Both the position numbers and the translations under genes were made by a program. From Seriola aureovittata (taxonomy: Eukaryota; Chordata; Actinopteri; Carangiformes; Carangidae): a stretch of 64,000 nt of DNA. This document shows positions 53,651 to 64,000 of this stretch, piece after piece. The stretch is from positions 13,240,501-13,304,500 of the forward strand of contig NC_079373.1 of NCBI RefSeq assembly GCF_021018895.1, read 5' to 3'. The notes below the pieces were generated by a model. That model had not been told where the DNA came from. It did no database searches and saw only the letters and a program-made list of their open reading frames with translations. Within the stretch, counting starts at the first letter, position 1, and each line of letters starts with the position of its first letter.

Positions 53651-56139
53651 TCATTGATAAATCATCAATTCTGCAGTTATAAATGTTGGTCCTTTGCTTG
53701 AACTGGAGTGGAGGCTGACAGGTCTCACTGATGGTCTCCAGTGTGGCAGGCAGCCATTGCTCCCACGGCTGCTCCCTCTCAACTCAGGCTGATTCCCCTG
53801 TGTCAAGACTGGTTAGCTGACCTGCCACTCATAGCTCATGAGTGGGGGAGTGGGAGAAACTGGACACACCAGACACTGGCTGCATCATGTGTCCAGGCAG
53901 TAGAGTGATACTACTGGCCATGGCACACAATATCTTATTCTTAAAGAACATGTGTTTTGTGTTTGGCAAATCACATTTTCAGGACAAATACTTTGGTTTT
54001 CGCCTTGTTATCGGAGATGGCTGGGGCCATGTGTTGTTCGCTGACACTCCCATCGCTCACAACCGTTGTGTAACAGCGCAGAGATGCTCCAGGATCCCCG
54101 CGGGCCACTGAGGCTTGTAAGTGTGGGCTTGCGCACATGCAGATTTCATGTGTGCCTGGGCGAACCTTCATCGACCGGCAAGATGTTGCTTTTATTTACA
54201 GTTTACCCTCATGAAGAGAAGAGATAACCCCATAGAGTCACCAGACTGTTCAGTGAACGTGCGTGGTGAAAATGAAGCACATGTCACTGCATATATCACA
54301 TCCTAAACGCAATAAAACCACAGTCATTTCTACTATGTTGATATAGTCCCCTTTTATCTGAAAATATGCAGCTTTCTACACCGCATGCTTGCTTCTATTT
54401 TTTGCAGCCACTGATGAAACAGTGCGTACTGTTCGAGTACTCTATTTTAGGAGCAGGACATGAATTATAGAGCAAAGTGGCCAACAATGTGTATAGCAAT
54501 CCTTTTCTACTGACCTGAGTGCACTGAGCGAGAGACGCGTGGAGAGTGTCTGTGATGAGTGACCATGAGTTGCTCTTGGAGTGTTGGTGGGCTGTGTGAT
54601 GGCAAAAACCCTGCTCTTGGCAGCGGCCCAGGCCATTGTGATTTGTGCTTGCTGCTGCCTACAGGGTCGCCACCTGGCTGCCGCTTCCTCCAATCTCCCT
54701 GGGTTACACAGAGTGCATCCACAGCAGGTCTGTAATTGAATTTCACACATGTCACAGTCAGCTTAACTGTGTTTTCTGCAAGGTGCGTGTACCTTGAAAA
54801 AAATTTGTCTTGATATGCTTGAGAATTATCGTGATGATGGGGAATATATTTTGGCTCCCCTGCGCTCTGTGAACTGCTGTTGCTGATGTAAATACACTGT
54901 TGATGGCATCATAGCAGAAAAAAACATAGATGTTGCGTAAACACCCAGAACCTTGACCTTCCAAAGGTACAGTACGCCATTATCTGGATGTTATTATCAA
55001 TCTTCCATACCTTCTCCTGCAAAGCCGCTTGGTTTTCCTCCTCGATGCCTAGTCACTGAAGCCTTAACCAACATGATGAAACACTTGTTATCCCACCCTG
55101 CAAGGGACATTTTTGACCTTTACAGAGCCTTGCAGGTTGCACCTCCTCCCTGGCTGTGTGCTAGCCCACAAACAGCTCTAGTAATCAATACAGTGGATAC
55201 AAGGTATACAGTACAGTAGATTGGTAAGGTGAAGTGTTTGGCCATGTTTGGGGTTTTGTGTTGGCCAATACCAGGTGAAAGAGATGGGGTCCAGCATGAC
55301 AGGAAGAACTGCTTGTGCAAAATGTCCCCTGTGCTTTAGCATTGTCAGCAGTCTTTCCGAAACGTCACATGATCTTTATCAACTTTTCAGCTCATCCATT
55401 AACAAAAAAAGTGAGTTTACTTGCTGATACAAAATATTTTTCCAGCCATCTCAGCTCACACTTCATTACAACTTGTCCTACACAACTCGAGTGCAAACAG
55501 TTTAGATCTGATTACTGATTAAGAATTTTTTAGTATCTATTAAAAGTCCCTACCTAAAGCAAGTGAAAAACCTGTATTCAATGAAAAACAAAACATTATG
55601 GAAGTTCACTGTAGTATGAGCTGAAGCTGTTACTGTTCTCTACAGGTTTAAGACTCACAATTTAATTCCTGCATTTTGTGTTTGCACATCCACTAAAGTG
55701 GAATCAGCAGTTTCTATCGCTTTTCCTTACTGTACAGTTCCACATAAGAGACAAAGGCTTGGCTCAAAGTAGGCCAGTCACTATGAATAAAGACATTAAT
55801 GCGATGTGGCAGAGCCCAAGAAGAGCAGCAAAGGCAGGGTGTCTTCCTTCAGCTAACACGAACTCAGAAGGGACACGTAAACAAGTCCCTCCATTACATA
55901 ATCAGTCCCTTCCTCCTTGAAGCATCTCTCATTTTACACACCCATTCCTCGTCATGTTTTCTCTCTGCTCGCTTGCTAAAGCAGGGACTCAGGATCGGTG
56001 ATGTTGTCTGATTCCGTATGTCCTCTGGCGTTCAGAGTGTATAGCTGCATCGTTACTTCATCCATTGCCCATCCACTGCTCATAGCAAGCAAAGCTCTTC
56101 AAGCTCTTCTTTTAGCCATGCTAACAGTCAGTCCACCAC

Positions 56140-56660
56140 TTTGATTCAGACTGAAATATTTCAAAGAGCGCTGGATGAATTGTGAGGAAAATCTTGTGCT
56201 GACATTCATGATCCCCAGAGGAGGAAACCTACGGACTTTGGTGATGTTCTAACTTTCCATCTAGCACGAATAGCAAATCACCTTTTTCACTTATTCAGTG
56301 AGATGATGCTTGACAGTTGATGGACTGACACAAACTTTTGTACAGATATTCATGGTTCACAGACAATGTCTCCTCATACCTTGTTATCTAGTGCCATCAC
56401 TAGGTCAATACTTTTTCAAATGACCTGAGCCTGCACTACAGACTACACCTGCAAAACTCACAACATTCCCATCAGCTTCAGCTGTACTTTGTGTTTAGTG
56501 CAAGCAAATGCTTAACTTATATGGTTAACATAGTAATCAATATACCCTCTAAACATCAGCATCGTAGCATTGTCATTGAAAGCACGTTACCATTAGCATT
56601 TAGCTCAAAGTACTACTGTCCTACTGTGCCACCCAACCCCACAGAGCAAGCATGGCTGTA
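56140..56660 (+). repeat. second copy of the 'catttagctcaaag' interspersed family
   Basis: Shares with 24230-24760 the ordered phrases 'gactttggtgat', 'tcccatcagcttcagctgtac', 'aaacatcagcat' and 'cattagcatttagctcaaa'. Same orientation. Confidence 0.55.
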
Positions 56661-56796
56661 TCAAAGTAGTTAGAGCTGCATCCATACACAGTAATGGAAA
56701 GTATGCTAACTTGTTTCAAACACTGCAAATAAGACCAAAATTACAACCTGACAGGCTTACCACACATCATGGAGAGGACTTTAAAAAAAAAAAAAA

Positions 56797-56798
56797 TA

Positions 56799-56840
<42 letters not shown>

Positions 56841-56841
56841 T
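56797..56841. repeat. (TA)n microsatellite
   Basis: About 20 TA units, preceded by a 14-A run. Confidence 0.9.
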
Positions 56842-56844
56842 GTA

Positions 56845-58940
56845 TATAATATGAGAAACAAGCACAAAATTGCCTCAGCAGGTACATGTCCCTAACACCA
56901 GTCTGAGTGCATTCACAGCCTAAATGAAATGGGCACAGGAGACAGTTGTGCCATAAAGGATGGCAGGCACAGATTTCATCTGGAAGAACAGGAGCAATGA
57001 GATGGCCCACAGGGGTTATTGCCAATATGGTCTCTGCAGTACTCAATCACTGTAAAATTAAATCTAAGGATGACAGATGCTGCCAATCAGCGACGGGTTA
57101 GTGAGGTCAAATTAAGATCCATACGCTGACCTTTTCTTTGGCTGCGTCCTTTCAGAGAGCCTATCATCAGGGCTATCAATAGGGACTAATGAGCCTTAGT
57201 GGTCAGATCCTGGCAGAGCGCCATCACTTACACTACAGCCCAGTGCTCACCAGGCCCAGGCAAGGTTATACCACTGTTGACGAGTGCTCTCAATAAAAAC
57301 GCTATTATCTCAGCTGTTGCAGTGCATCAACAGCCCCTTCAACACCATCGCTCCACCTAGCATGACCCCATCCTCAGGCTTCTTCAGTATATTGGTCTTT
57401 TTCTTGTCTGGATCACACTCAGTGCAGATTTAAAGGATAAAGCTGGAGGTATTTTATATTTTTGTCATTGTCAACAAAACAAGTATTGATACAGCTTATT
57501 CCTCTGTGCCATAAATCCCCACTTTTCAAAAAGTATTACAAACACATCAGTGAGGCACACCATTACACCGTAACATGATCTCTTATTAAAATGAACGTGG
57601 GCACTGCAGTTTATTTCGAGTCAATCCTACCTGCGCTGGCTGCTTCCTCTCTAAAGCACCAAATGTGTATTAATCCGCATCTTAAAATAGTCACCTACAA
57701 ATGCACTATTTTCTGTAGTTTTGAGTAATGCTTGTTAGAAACTACATTGCCCAGCTATTTCTTGAATTCATGAGGCCTTTTTATAAATGAAAATATAAAC
57801 TGTATTTGTGACAAGTTTTTAAAGGTTTATGCTTTAGAGCCACAGACTAGGGAAGTTGGAAAGTGCTGCAAGATGGAGTGACACCTTGGTTTGGATTTGA
57901 TGGCAATAAAAGAATACATAGGATAAAGCCTTCCCTACCCTATCCTTTCATATGCTGCTCAGTATATATGTGCAGTTTCTTTCTTTGGTCAGTATGTTTA
58001 AATCCATATTGCTGGAGTATTCTTCTTGTGCTTGGCCTTGGTGATTTTACATGCCAACCAGCACAACGGTGATGACTTGCTCACACTCAAATCCACTGAG
58101 TTGAATTTGTATCTGCCACAATCATTGGTTTGCAATCTCTGATTTATATTTGTTTATCAAACTGCTGCCCTTTCCAGTTTGCTGCTAATGAGATACAGAT
58201 CATTAGGTGTTCAATTTGTCATTCATTTGTCAGGGTTTTTTATGAGTCATTGGGACAGAACAGGTTTGATGATGAAATACTGTAAATAAATTCTTCTTCT
58301 TCGTCCCCCTTGATGTCTTCGTGTTGCTGTTGGTTTTAGCAGCATTAATCGTGGAAGTAGAAACCTCTCTGTGTCCTTTCACTGCAGACAGTTATCTTTA
58401 GCTTTTTATCTTTACTTCGAAATGCAATTATGAACAAATTCAGACACTTGGGTGAGCTTTTATGCGTCGTAATAAAAATGTGCAGGCTCACCAAGGCTTG
58501 CACAGAGTGATTGAGCCGTGAACTGTGAAAATGTCAGCCACTGTTAATAACAATGCTGGATCAAGCATGCTGAACTTCAACGTCTGCATTTCATACTATA
58601 TGTTTATATGATCAACATTCAAAGTCTATTTATGTTACACAGTGAGTGCATTTTTTCCCCTGATCGTGGCCTTCAGAGTGAAGCTGAAGCCCTGGGATTA
58701 ATAAGCCTCTCTCAGTCTGCCTCGGTTAGACTCAAAGCCACAAAGCCACAAGGAAGCCGAGCAGCAGCCGCCTGCAGTGCATAACAACAGCTCCAAATCT
58801 GATAGAACTGGACAAGTCAATGCGAGGGAGTAATTCTTGTGGAAAAAAAATATATAGTTACCATTTAAAATGTAATGTTTTAATGCACTGTGGCTGTAAA
58901 ATTACTCAAAGGAGGGAGAGTATCTTGAATAACTTCTTGT
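56845..58940. other. intergenic with a unique-sequence island
   Basis: No coding exon seen. 57060-57380 is compositionally balanced, non-repetitive and less AT-rich than its flanks, so it is a candidate conserved non-coding element. The rest is AT-rich. Confidence 0.4.
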
Positions 58941-58941
58941 A

Positions 58942-59210
58942 ATGCTGCAACTAATAATCATTTCCATTATTCTTTTATTCTTTTTTTTCTTCCTTTTTAA
59001 TCATTTGGTCAATAAAATTATTTATGATTTCCTACAGCTCAGGGTGATGTCTAAAAATTGCTTGTTTTGTCTAAACCACCAAGACATTCAGTTTAATATC
59101 ACATAAGATAGCAAAGCAGTAAATCCTCACAAATGAGAAGGTGAAACTAAACTAAACGATTACATTTAATTCATTGACCAATCATTTCCTGTGGGTATTG
59201 AAAGTTGTAG
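58942..59210 (-). repeat. TIR-type MITE, copy 5 of 5 (inverted)
   Basis: 'gctgcaactaataatcatttccattat' start and internal 'gtaaatcctcacaaatgagaagg' are the reverse of the consensus order seen in copies 1-3. The right end is diverged. Confidence 0.5.
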
Positions 59211-59844
59211 TAATTCTGGGTGTGTTTGTAAAACAGGTAATGGCACTGATAGCAATAAGTGATAAAGACTGTCAATGTACTGGTTACTGTAAACAAAGAT
59301 AGATGAGAACAGATAACAGAAATAGACAGTTACTGATTTAATGATTTTCTTTCTGATGCAACATAAAACATAAAACTTAAAACAAGTGCCACACCATCTC
59401 CTGAAGAAACAGAAGTACATTTTTGGAAAGAGTCATATCACATCTCGCCAGGTCCGATCTTTTTGGCTTTTCAGACTGGATTTCTTCCAACAGCATTGAC
59501 GCATAGCAATGCCATCTCGGTTCACTGGTGATCTCCTAGCAGTATTTGGACGCATGCATCTATTTATTTCAGCCCACACTGTGCGTACCCCGCCTGTGGG
59601 CTAATTACATTTGCACAGTCCAGAGGTCCTCCATTGTCGCCTTTTGAGAGACCTCCCCGGCACAGTGGCAGAGAAGAAAATTTGTTGCGATTTGAGGACA
59701 ATAGAGGCTTTAATTGAGATCTACTGGTGTCTGAAATGAACACACAGAGATCATAGAAAGTTTCAAAAGTGCACAACATGCAAACATATTTACACATGGC
59801 TCAAGGTTAATCTTCATGGCTGTTTATTCGCATTTCTGAAGTGG

Positions 59845-59846
<2 letters not shown>

Positions 59847-59887
<41 letters not shown>
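59847..59887. repeat. (CA)n microsatellite
   Basis: About 20 CA units, 230 bp to the left of a (GT)n tract, so the two are in inverted orientation. Confidence 0.95.
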
Positions 59888-59889
<2 letters not shown>

Positions 59890-60116
59890 CGCTCACACAT
59901 GCAGTGAGGACCATGTAAGATACAGAGGAACAGAGAGAGACACAGAGAGGGAAGCACAGTTGACTTCCTCTGTCGTTACTCACACCTGCAGTAGGATGCA
60001 ATCTCCATAGCAACAAGACTTGGCAACACTGTGCAGAGTTGATATTTGAGGTTGTGATCTTTAATACCCCTTTTCTCTCCCTTTTTACTGCAGTATTTTG
60101 TTGGAAATGAATTACG

Positions 60117-60175
<59 letters not shown>

Positions 60176-60180
60176 TGTGT
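60117..60180. repeat. (GT)n microsatellite
   Basis: About 27 GT units with a CTGT at each edge. Confidence 0.95.
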
Positions 60181-61412
60181 TTCCACACCTTCACCCTTAA
60201 TGTGTTTGTGTCACAACTACCAAGACATTAGCCCTCTGCTGTCATCAGATGTCATCAGTCTCTCACCTGGAAATGATCATTAAAGTGGAGCAATCATCCC
60301 GAATCAAGCACACACCCAGGAACAAACTGGTTTGATAATGTGTTTGTTCATATTTCTCATTTCCTGGTTGCCTCATACCCAGTACTGTTTCATGTGCAAG
60401 GCGTTGAGATATGTGGCTCAAATTTGCATATTGTGCTGGTTATGTGACGCAATTCATTTTAAACCTTAACCATTTGCGCTTTGATAGTCAAAAACATGTG
60501 TGCAATATAATCTACAATCATTTACTAAGCAAAGTCAGTTCAGCAGGACAAACTTGTTTATATGAACCTTGACTACTGAGCTGACGAGTCAGTCAAGAGG
60601 GGACAATTATATAAAAATGCGATGATGCAAAAATCTTTTCTATTTGCTCAGCACAAATGAGTTGAATTTCTATTTTTATACGGTGTAAGGAATTGAAAAT
60701 GGCAATTCTACTGAACTGAAACAGAACAGATGTGGACATGTTGTTTGCTTCAATTATTGAATAAGCTTTTGGTGTGTCAGGTGTTTGTACTCTAACTTGT
60801 CGTTGTTCGGAGTGGCCTGTGTTACTCAAACAGGTTACTGGATAAGAGTAAATTTGGTTAAATTTGCACAGCTGGAATGCTATTCTTCTTCATGATGATT
60901 TTAAAATACATGTGTATTATATCAATACATGTGCTGAAAATTACTTTCAGTATCATCCAGCAGGATTTTAGGTCCTCTGATGTAAGCATGTCCAAAAACG
61001 TTGTGTGACTTCAAGTGTAAAAAAACCTTGGAGATAATTGAAAATACAGATGCCATAAAAGAGGCCACTACAAATTGGCAGTAGCATTTCCTTTGAACAG
61101 GAGATGTGAAGCTGCTGCAATGAACAACACTCAAAACATATAACACGTGCACACCTTGAAAACCATCTGTAATTTAACCAAGATGAATATAAAAGCTGCT
61201 GCTGCTGAGCTGAGAGCCTCAGGGGTGGTTTTCTTATTTCACCTTGGACGTCCACTCGTGTTGAATTTGTTGCTACTCAGTTTGTTTCCTTTATACCTCT
61301 TAAATATTTATCTAGCAGCCTGCATTTGCCTCTCACAAGAAGTGCAGCCTCATCATGTGCTAATAATGAGCCTGGTGGCAACACAGCTCCATCCTACTGA
61401 TGGTTGACCTGA

Positions 61413-61428
61413 CACTACCATCTAGTGG
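61413..61428 (-). promoter_or_regulatory. CTCF-like motif (reverse)
   Basis: The - strand reads CCACTAGATGGTAGTG, one mismatch (GGT for GGC) from the core CTCF consensus. Confidence 0.3.
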
Positions 61429-61484
61429 TCATTCAAAAGAAGCAGGTCCTGGTGCTCTGGGTATCAACATGGTAATTTATTAGC

Positions 61485-62265
61485 TTTGGTAACTCTTTAT
61501 TTTAACCACATTCATAAGCAGCATCTAAATGATTGATAGAGGATTTTTAACACAATATAACGTAGTCATGAGCAGAGGCATTTTGTAGTGATAATCAGTG
61601 TAACTCATCTTATGAAGCATTCATACCTGCTGCATAACGGTTCATGAATGCTTGATAACACAACATCATTGTAGTCATATACTCATGTATCATCATATCA
61701 TACTATACAGTGCTATTAAGTATTCTATACGCCAGTTATAGATGTTTCATAAGCAGGGTAATAATTGTTGACTTCCTCATAATTAAACACTTTTAAAGTG
61801 TTATTCCATTTGCCCATTGTTATAAACACTAACACAGTATAACATAGTTGTAATCGCATTTTATGATTTATGATCACACACGAGCAAACCCTTTTAGTGT
61901 GTTATCAAGCACGTATTATCTGTTTATACACATGAACAAATCAGTCTTATGCATGTCTAAAACTGTTAATAGATGTGTTAACAACTCATGAAGATGTATC
62001 ATTTTATATGATTTACGGATATAAAAAATTATGTTAACAAGTATCCGTCAAGTATGAAGTGCACAAGTTATGAATGCTTCATAGAAAAAGTTTCAAAATA
62101 CATTAATAAACTTTGTGTCCTTACATTTCTTTATTTTATAGTGTGATAAAATGAATGTTTTAATTCCTCCTATGAAGCATTCCTACTACTACTATACATA
62201 CATTACAATGTGTTTTATGAAGTGTGTATGCACTGCTTGTGGATGCTAAACAGGCGGATTAAAAC
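61485..62265. repeat. AT-rich interspersed element with recurrent 'ttcataa/atgaagcattc' phrases
   Basis: Begins 'gtaactctttattttaaccacattcataagcagc', which resembles the terminus of a teleost element I have seen often. The interior repeats 'atgaagcattc', 'tgaatgcttcat' and 'ttataaacac'. No open frame. Exact borders are uncertain. Confidence 0.4.
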
Positions 62266-64000
62266 AAAGTCTTATGAAATTGGGTTTATTGAATGAGACA
62301 TATTTATGAAGAAAATATATAAATATAATTTACAAAGAGTTTATTTGATGTTGTACATTTTTATTTTCTATTTTTGTCAAATAATTTAATATCTTCTCAG
62401 TTTGCTTCTCCAAAAGCCACATTTTCATTGGTCAGGCTTTACAAAACAAACAAATAAAAAACACCAACAGCAACAGACCATCATCAGGGATATCCCACCG
62501 TACCCTTCCTACTTCCATCCGCCTTCATCCTGCCCTCAGGCTTCAGCTGAGGAGTCAGTTTATCAATGCATACATATCTATATGTTTCTAATTTGACCAA
62601 CATCTGTAAAGCTCTGGATCAAATTGCCTCAAACATCTGTAACCTGTCTTTAATCTTCCAGAATATAGATGCCTAATTCAGAAAGGAAAATGCTCTCAGA
62701 GCGGGTATAAAATGATGCTTTTGATGCATTTAAGAAAGACTGCAAAACAATAGTAGTTACTAGTAGATGGTATAAAGGGTTCCATTTACTGGGGACTCTG
62801 CAGATGTCTAAATAATAAACAACAGAAATATTACCAAATTGTATTTCACCTGTGTTAACTTGCCATTACTAATGAAGACATTACCACTCCTCTCTTTCTG
62901 GAGTCTTATAATGCATACAATTTCCTGTAACAGCCATTTTGTTGTCATGGACACAGATAGAAAAAAAAAAAGGTGGAAAAAAAGCAAAAGAAAACATCAT
63001 CTGTGTCCATAGCAACTGAGTCAAGTTTAGTGCTGCCAAAAATGGTTTAGGCAAAAGTCTTCTCAGGGATGTGAGATATGTGTATTAGATGCCAGCGCCT
63101 TGCATGGCACATAAACAAATCGAAGACGTTCAATACTGCAGTCTTATCAGAATCTTTTGCATTTAACAGCATCTCAGTGACAGCCTTTAAAAACAACAGA
63201 CTAAGCACAAAATATTGCTACTGTTGGTGCAAGGTGCATAAATACCCATGGCACAAAAGGCATGGGAAAATCCATCCACAAATATATTGTTGAAAATATT
63301 GCAGTTACTACTTTTGCTTAACACTGATAATACTGGCTGCTGTGCAGTCTCCTGTTAGTGCTCAGTCAGAGAAAATAGACATTTTTTCACTGAAAACAGA
63401 GCAAGGCAACCTCAGGAAGCCTCTAATCCCCTTTAGAAATCTTAGTCAACTTCTATAAATAGAAAGAATCTATGGTGCCCTCTGCTGGAGATTAATTTGA
63501 GCCAGTGATGTGCACTGTACTGTATTTTGGAGCATCAAGCAATGCCGCAGGACTATTTGCAGAGTGGTGGTATGTTGGATTTCATGTAAGCAAGACGAGC
63601 CTGCTTGTTTCTTGCAAAAATGAAATGTAAGACTGGCACTTTTTGATTCACTGCAGCACTGATCAGCTGTTTCTGCGCTCCATGATGTTGAAAGCCAGCT
63701 TGTTTCACCATTTTCCCACATGCATGGCTGCATCATCCTGCAGTAAGTCAACCCCCGAGCTCCTCCTGCTTTCTCTCTCTCAGGGCGTCATTAGTGGGAA
63801 TTACCTGGTCTCCCCAGGAAAAGCCTAATCAAGCCTCCACTAAATTGAGTGCCTCTTTTGTTTGCAGACAAAATAGCGTAGTGGAAATCCCCCTCTGTCT
63901 TAGGCTAATCATCTATCGTTATTTCACGACTGACAATCATGACCCAGGAGGATGCAGCCAGGGGTCCTAGGTCACACCAGGGGCCAGCCCTCTGTTGGGA
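62266..64000. other. intergenic, no gene seen
   Basis: No coding exon recognised. A non-repetitive island at about 63640-63990 is a possible conserved non-coding element. A CTCF-type motif is listed separately. Confidence 0.4.
63473..63488 (-). promoter_or_regulatory. CTCF-type motif (reverse)
   Basis: The - strand reads CCAGCAGAGGGCACCA, which fits the core CTCF consensus at all informative positions. Confidence 0.5.

Noticed and set aside
57738..57755. ACTACATTGCCCAG resembling a ZNF143 site
   Set aside because: One mismatch in the TCCCA core and no gene or CpG-rich context; probably chance.

Overview
The window looks like nuclear genomic DNA from a ray-finned fish, most likely a percomorph teleost. 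It has GT-AG introns, long AT-rich introns and intergenic DNA, abundant (CA)n microsatellites and several repeat families that I recognise from percomorph genomes. The genes match a block that in human lies on chromosome 15 (FRMD5 at 15q15; BLM, CTSH and RASGRF1 at 15q25-26). No bacterial, viral or CRISPR-like features were seen. LAYOUT: (1) 1-~7960, + strand: the last two exons visible of a FERM-domain gene, best called frmd5, with a single C-terminal membrane segment and a probable 4.9-kb 3'UTR. (2) ~8040-15915, - strand: a complete blm (Bloom RecQ helicase) gene with 21 coding exons whose lengths sum to 4266 nt (1421 aa). It is tail-to-tail with frmd5. (3) 15916-17156: blm promoter with a ZNF143/THAP11-type motif and a CCAAT box, plus a large CA repeat. 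(4) 17387-21437, - strand: a complete ctsh (cathepsin H), 12 coding exons, 324 aa. (5) 21438-22023: a divergent promoter and a possible + strand first exon of an unidentified gene. (6) 22024-25575: repeat-rich DNA that probably includes the rasgrf1 3'UTR. (7) 25576-48309, - strand: a complete rasgrf1 with 27 coding exons summing to 3771 nt (1256 aa). (8) 48310-64000: about 15.7 kb of upstream DNA with no gene I can support, holding repeats, microsatellites, unique islands that might be regulatory, and CTCF-like motifs. The exon models for blm, ctsh and rasgrf1 were built by hand from splice sites and reading phase; in all three, phase closes at every junction and the total is divisible by three. 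HOW THE GENES RELATE: they are unrelated in function (membrane-cytoskeleton adaptor, DNA-repair helicase, lysosomal protease, neuronal Ras/Rac exchange factor) and are neighbours by ancient synteny, not as an operon. I found no new multi-gene system. The most interesting signals are regulatory: a perfect oestrogen-response palindrome inside an interspersed repeat, a UG-repeat 17 nt upstream of one rasgrf1 3' splice site and a CA repeat ~34 nt inside its first intron, a GC-AG intron, a degenerate minisatellite of CCAAT boxes, a 402-bp intronic fold-back element, an 89-bp inverted-repeat element enclosing LINE-like sequence, and convergent CTCF-like motifs around the rasgrf1 promoter.
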